Below, in pieces: positions 5,408 through 5,781 of a stretch of DNA of 5,781 nt (within the stretch, counting starts at the first letter, position 1; every line of letters begins with the position of its first letter). Source of the DNA: Methanobacterium sp. (lineage in GTDB: Archaea; Methanobacteriota; Methanobacteria; Methanobacteriales; Methanobacteriaceae). The notes under the pieces were generated by a model. That model saw nothing but the letters and a program-made list of their open reading frames with translations, ran no database searches and was not told the DNA's origin. The stretch spans positions 617 through 6,397 of the forward strand of contig PLXT01000035.1 of NCBI GenBank assembly GCA_003151535.1, written 5' to 3'. Position numbers and translations under genes: made by a program.

Positions 5408-5424
5408 TATATAAGCTTTTGGGT
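5408..5424 (-). promoter_or_regulatory. Distal promoter of the PadR-ABC operon (BRE plus TATA)
   Basis: On the minus strand ACCCAAAAG (5416-5424) followed by TTATATA (5408-5414) fits an archaeal BRE/TATA pair. The predicted start is near 5386, giving a leader of about 130 bases before the PadR ATG. Confidence 0.5.
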
Positions 5425-5456
5425 AAAATCATTTTAAAAAAAGAAAATAATAATTT

Positions 5457-5464
5457 TTTATATA
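5457..5464 (+). promoter_or_regulatory. TATA box for the VOC gene
   Basis: TTTATATA matches the archaeal box A consensus, preceded by an A/T-rich stretch. The predicted start near 5486 leaves a leader of about 45 bases before the GGTG ribosome site at 5521-5524. Confidence 0.5.
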
Positions 5465-5530
5465 ATGCGAAGTTCAAACTCTATAAACTTGAAATTGTTA
5501 AATATTTAACATCTTTAATAGGTGTTTAAC

Positions 5531-5781
5531 TTGTTTTATTTCAGTTCAAGTTAAGGATTTGAAATCTTCTTCCAAGTTCTATACAGAGATTTTGGGATTT
5601 GAAAAAACAGAAGATAAACGTCCAGATGCAATAGTATTTAAAGATGATGGTGGAGCTATTTTTGCTATCCGTAAACCAATGTTCGAAATTAAAGAAAACA
5701 TGCCCCTAGGTTTAGGTGTTTCCATATGGTTTGGTGTTGAGGATATTGAAAAAACATTCCTCAGTGTTAAAAATTCAGATG
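5531..5781 (+). CDS. Glyoxalase/VOC-family protein, partial, with a shifted start
   Basis: From 5538 to the window end one frame encodes ISVQVKDLKSSSKFYTEILG and onward, a typical first half of a glyoxalase/bleomycin-resistance (vicinal oxygen chelate) protein: strand 1 (ISVQV), the SSSKFYTEILGFE helix and turn, PDAIVFKDDGGAIFAI strands, then VSIWFGVEDIEKTF, the start of the next beta-alpha unit. Members bind a metal and act as lyases, dioxygenases or antibiotic-binding proteins; the metal ligands cannot be judged on half a protein. The frame has no ATG, GTG or TTG after its upstream stop (TAA 5499-5501). A well-placed GGTG (5521-5524) precedes TTG 5531-5533 by 6 bases, but this TTG is one base out of frame: removing one T from the T4 run at 5534-5537 would give MFISVQVKDL. 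So either one base was gained (real or sequencing error) or translation begins at ATT 5538. The gene continues beyond the window. Confidence 0.75.

Overview
The window looks like a methanogenic archaeon related to Methanobacteriales. This is inferred from very AT-rich spacers, archaeal-type TATA boxes, GGTG/GGAGG ribosome binding sites, small ribbon-helix-helix and FTGRED-type ATPase proteins, and a DrrA-like exporter with a PadR regulator. No rRNA, tRNA or CRISPR array was seen, so the genus is not proven.

Layout: (1) 1-133 is the C-terminal tail of what may be a transposase (+), followed by an extremely A-rich, G-poor spacer. (2) 289-483 is a small ribbon-helix-helix DNA-binding protein (-). 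(3) 484-862 is an AT-rich spacer leading into (4) an archaeal ATPase (+) that breaks off inside its Walker A motif at about 1005. (5) From about 1003 to 2236 lies a block of visibly higher GC (near 50% by eye, flanks about 30-35%). It carries most of a metal-dependent amidohydrolase gene (-), with an in-frame amber codon in the N-terminal third and the C-terminal end missing. (6) 2280-5252 is a compact operon read on the minus strand: PadR regulator, ABC ATPase, ABC-2 permease, then a stem-loop/T-run terminator. (7) 5253-5500 is the divergent control region, with repeated ATATC-N8-GATAT sites. (8) From about 5531 to the window end is the start of a glyoxalase/VOC protein (+), whose start looks shifted by one base.

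How the parts work together: the PadR protein probably represses its own operon by binding the repeated palindromes over the predicted start sites. An inducer (drug, lipid or possibly metal, given the many histidines) would release it and allow synthesis of a two-component DrrAB-like exporter. The amidohydrolase block looks like foreign or rearranged DNA replacing the rest of the ATPase gene. A chimeric assembly cannot be excluded from sequence alone.
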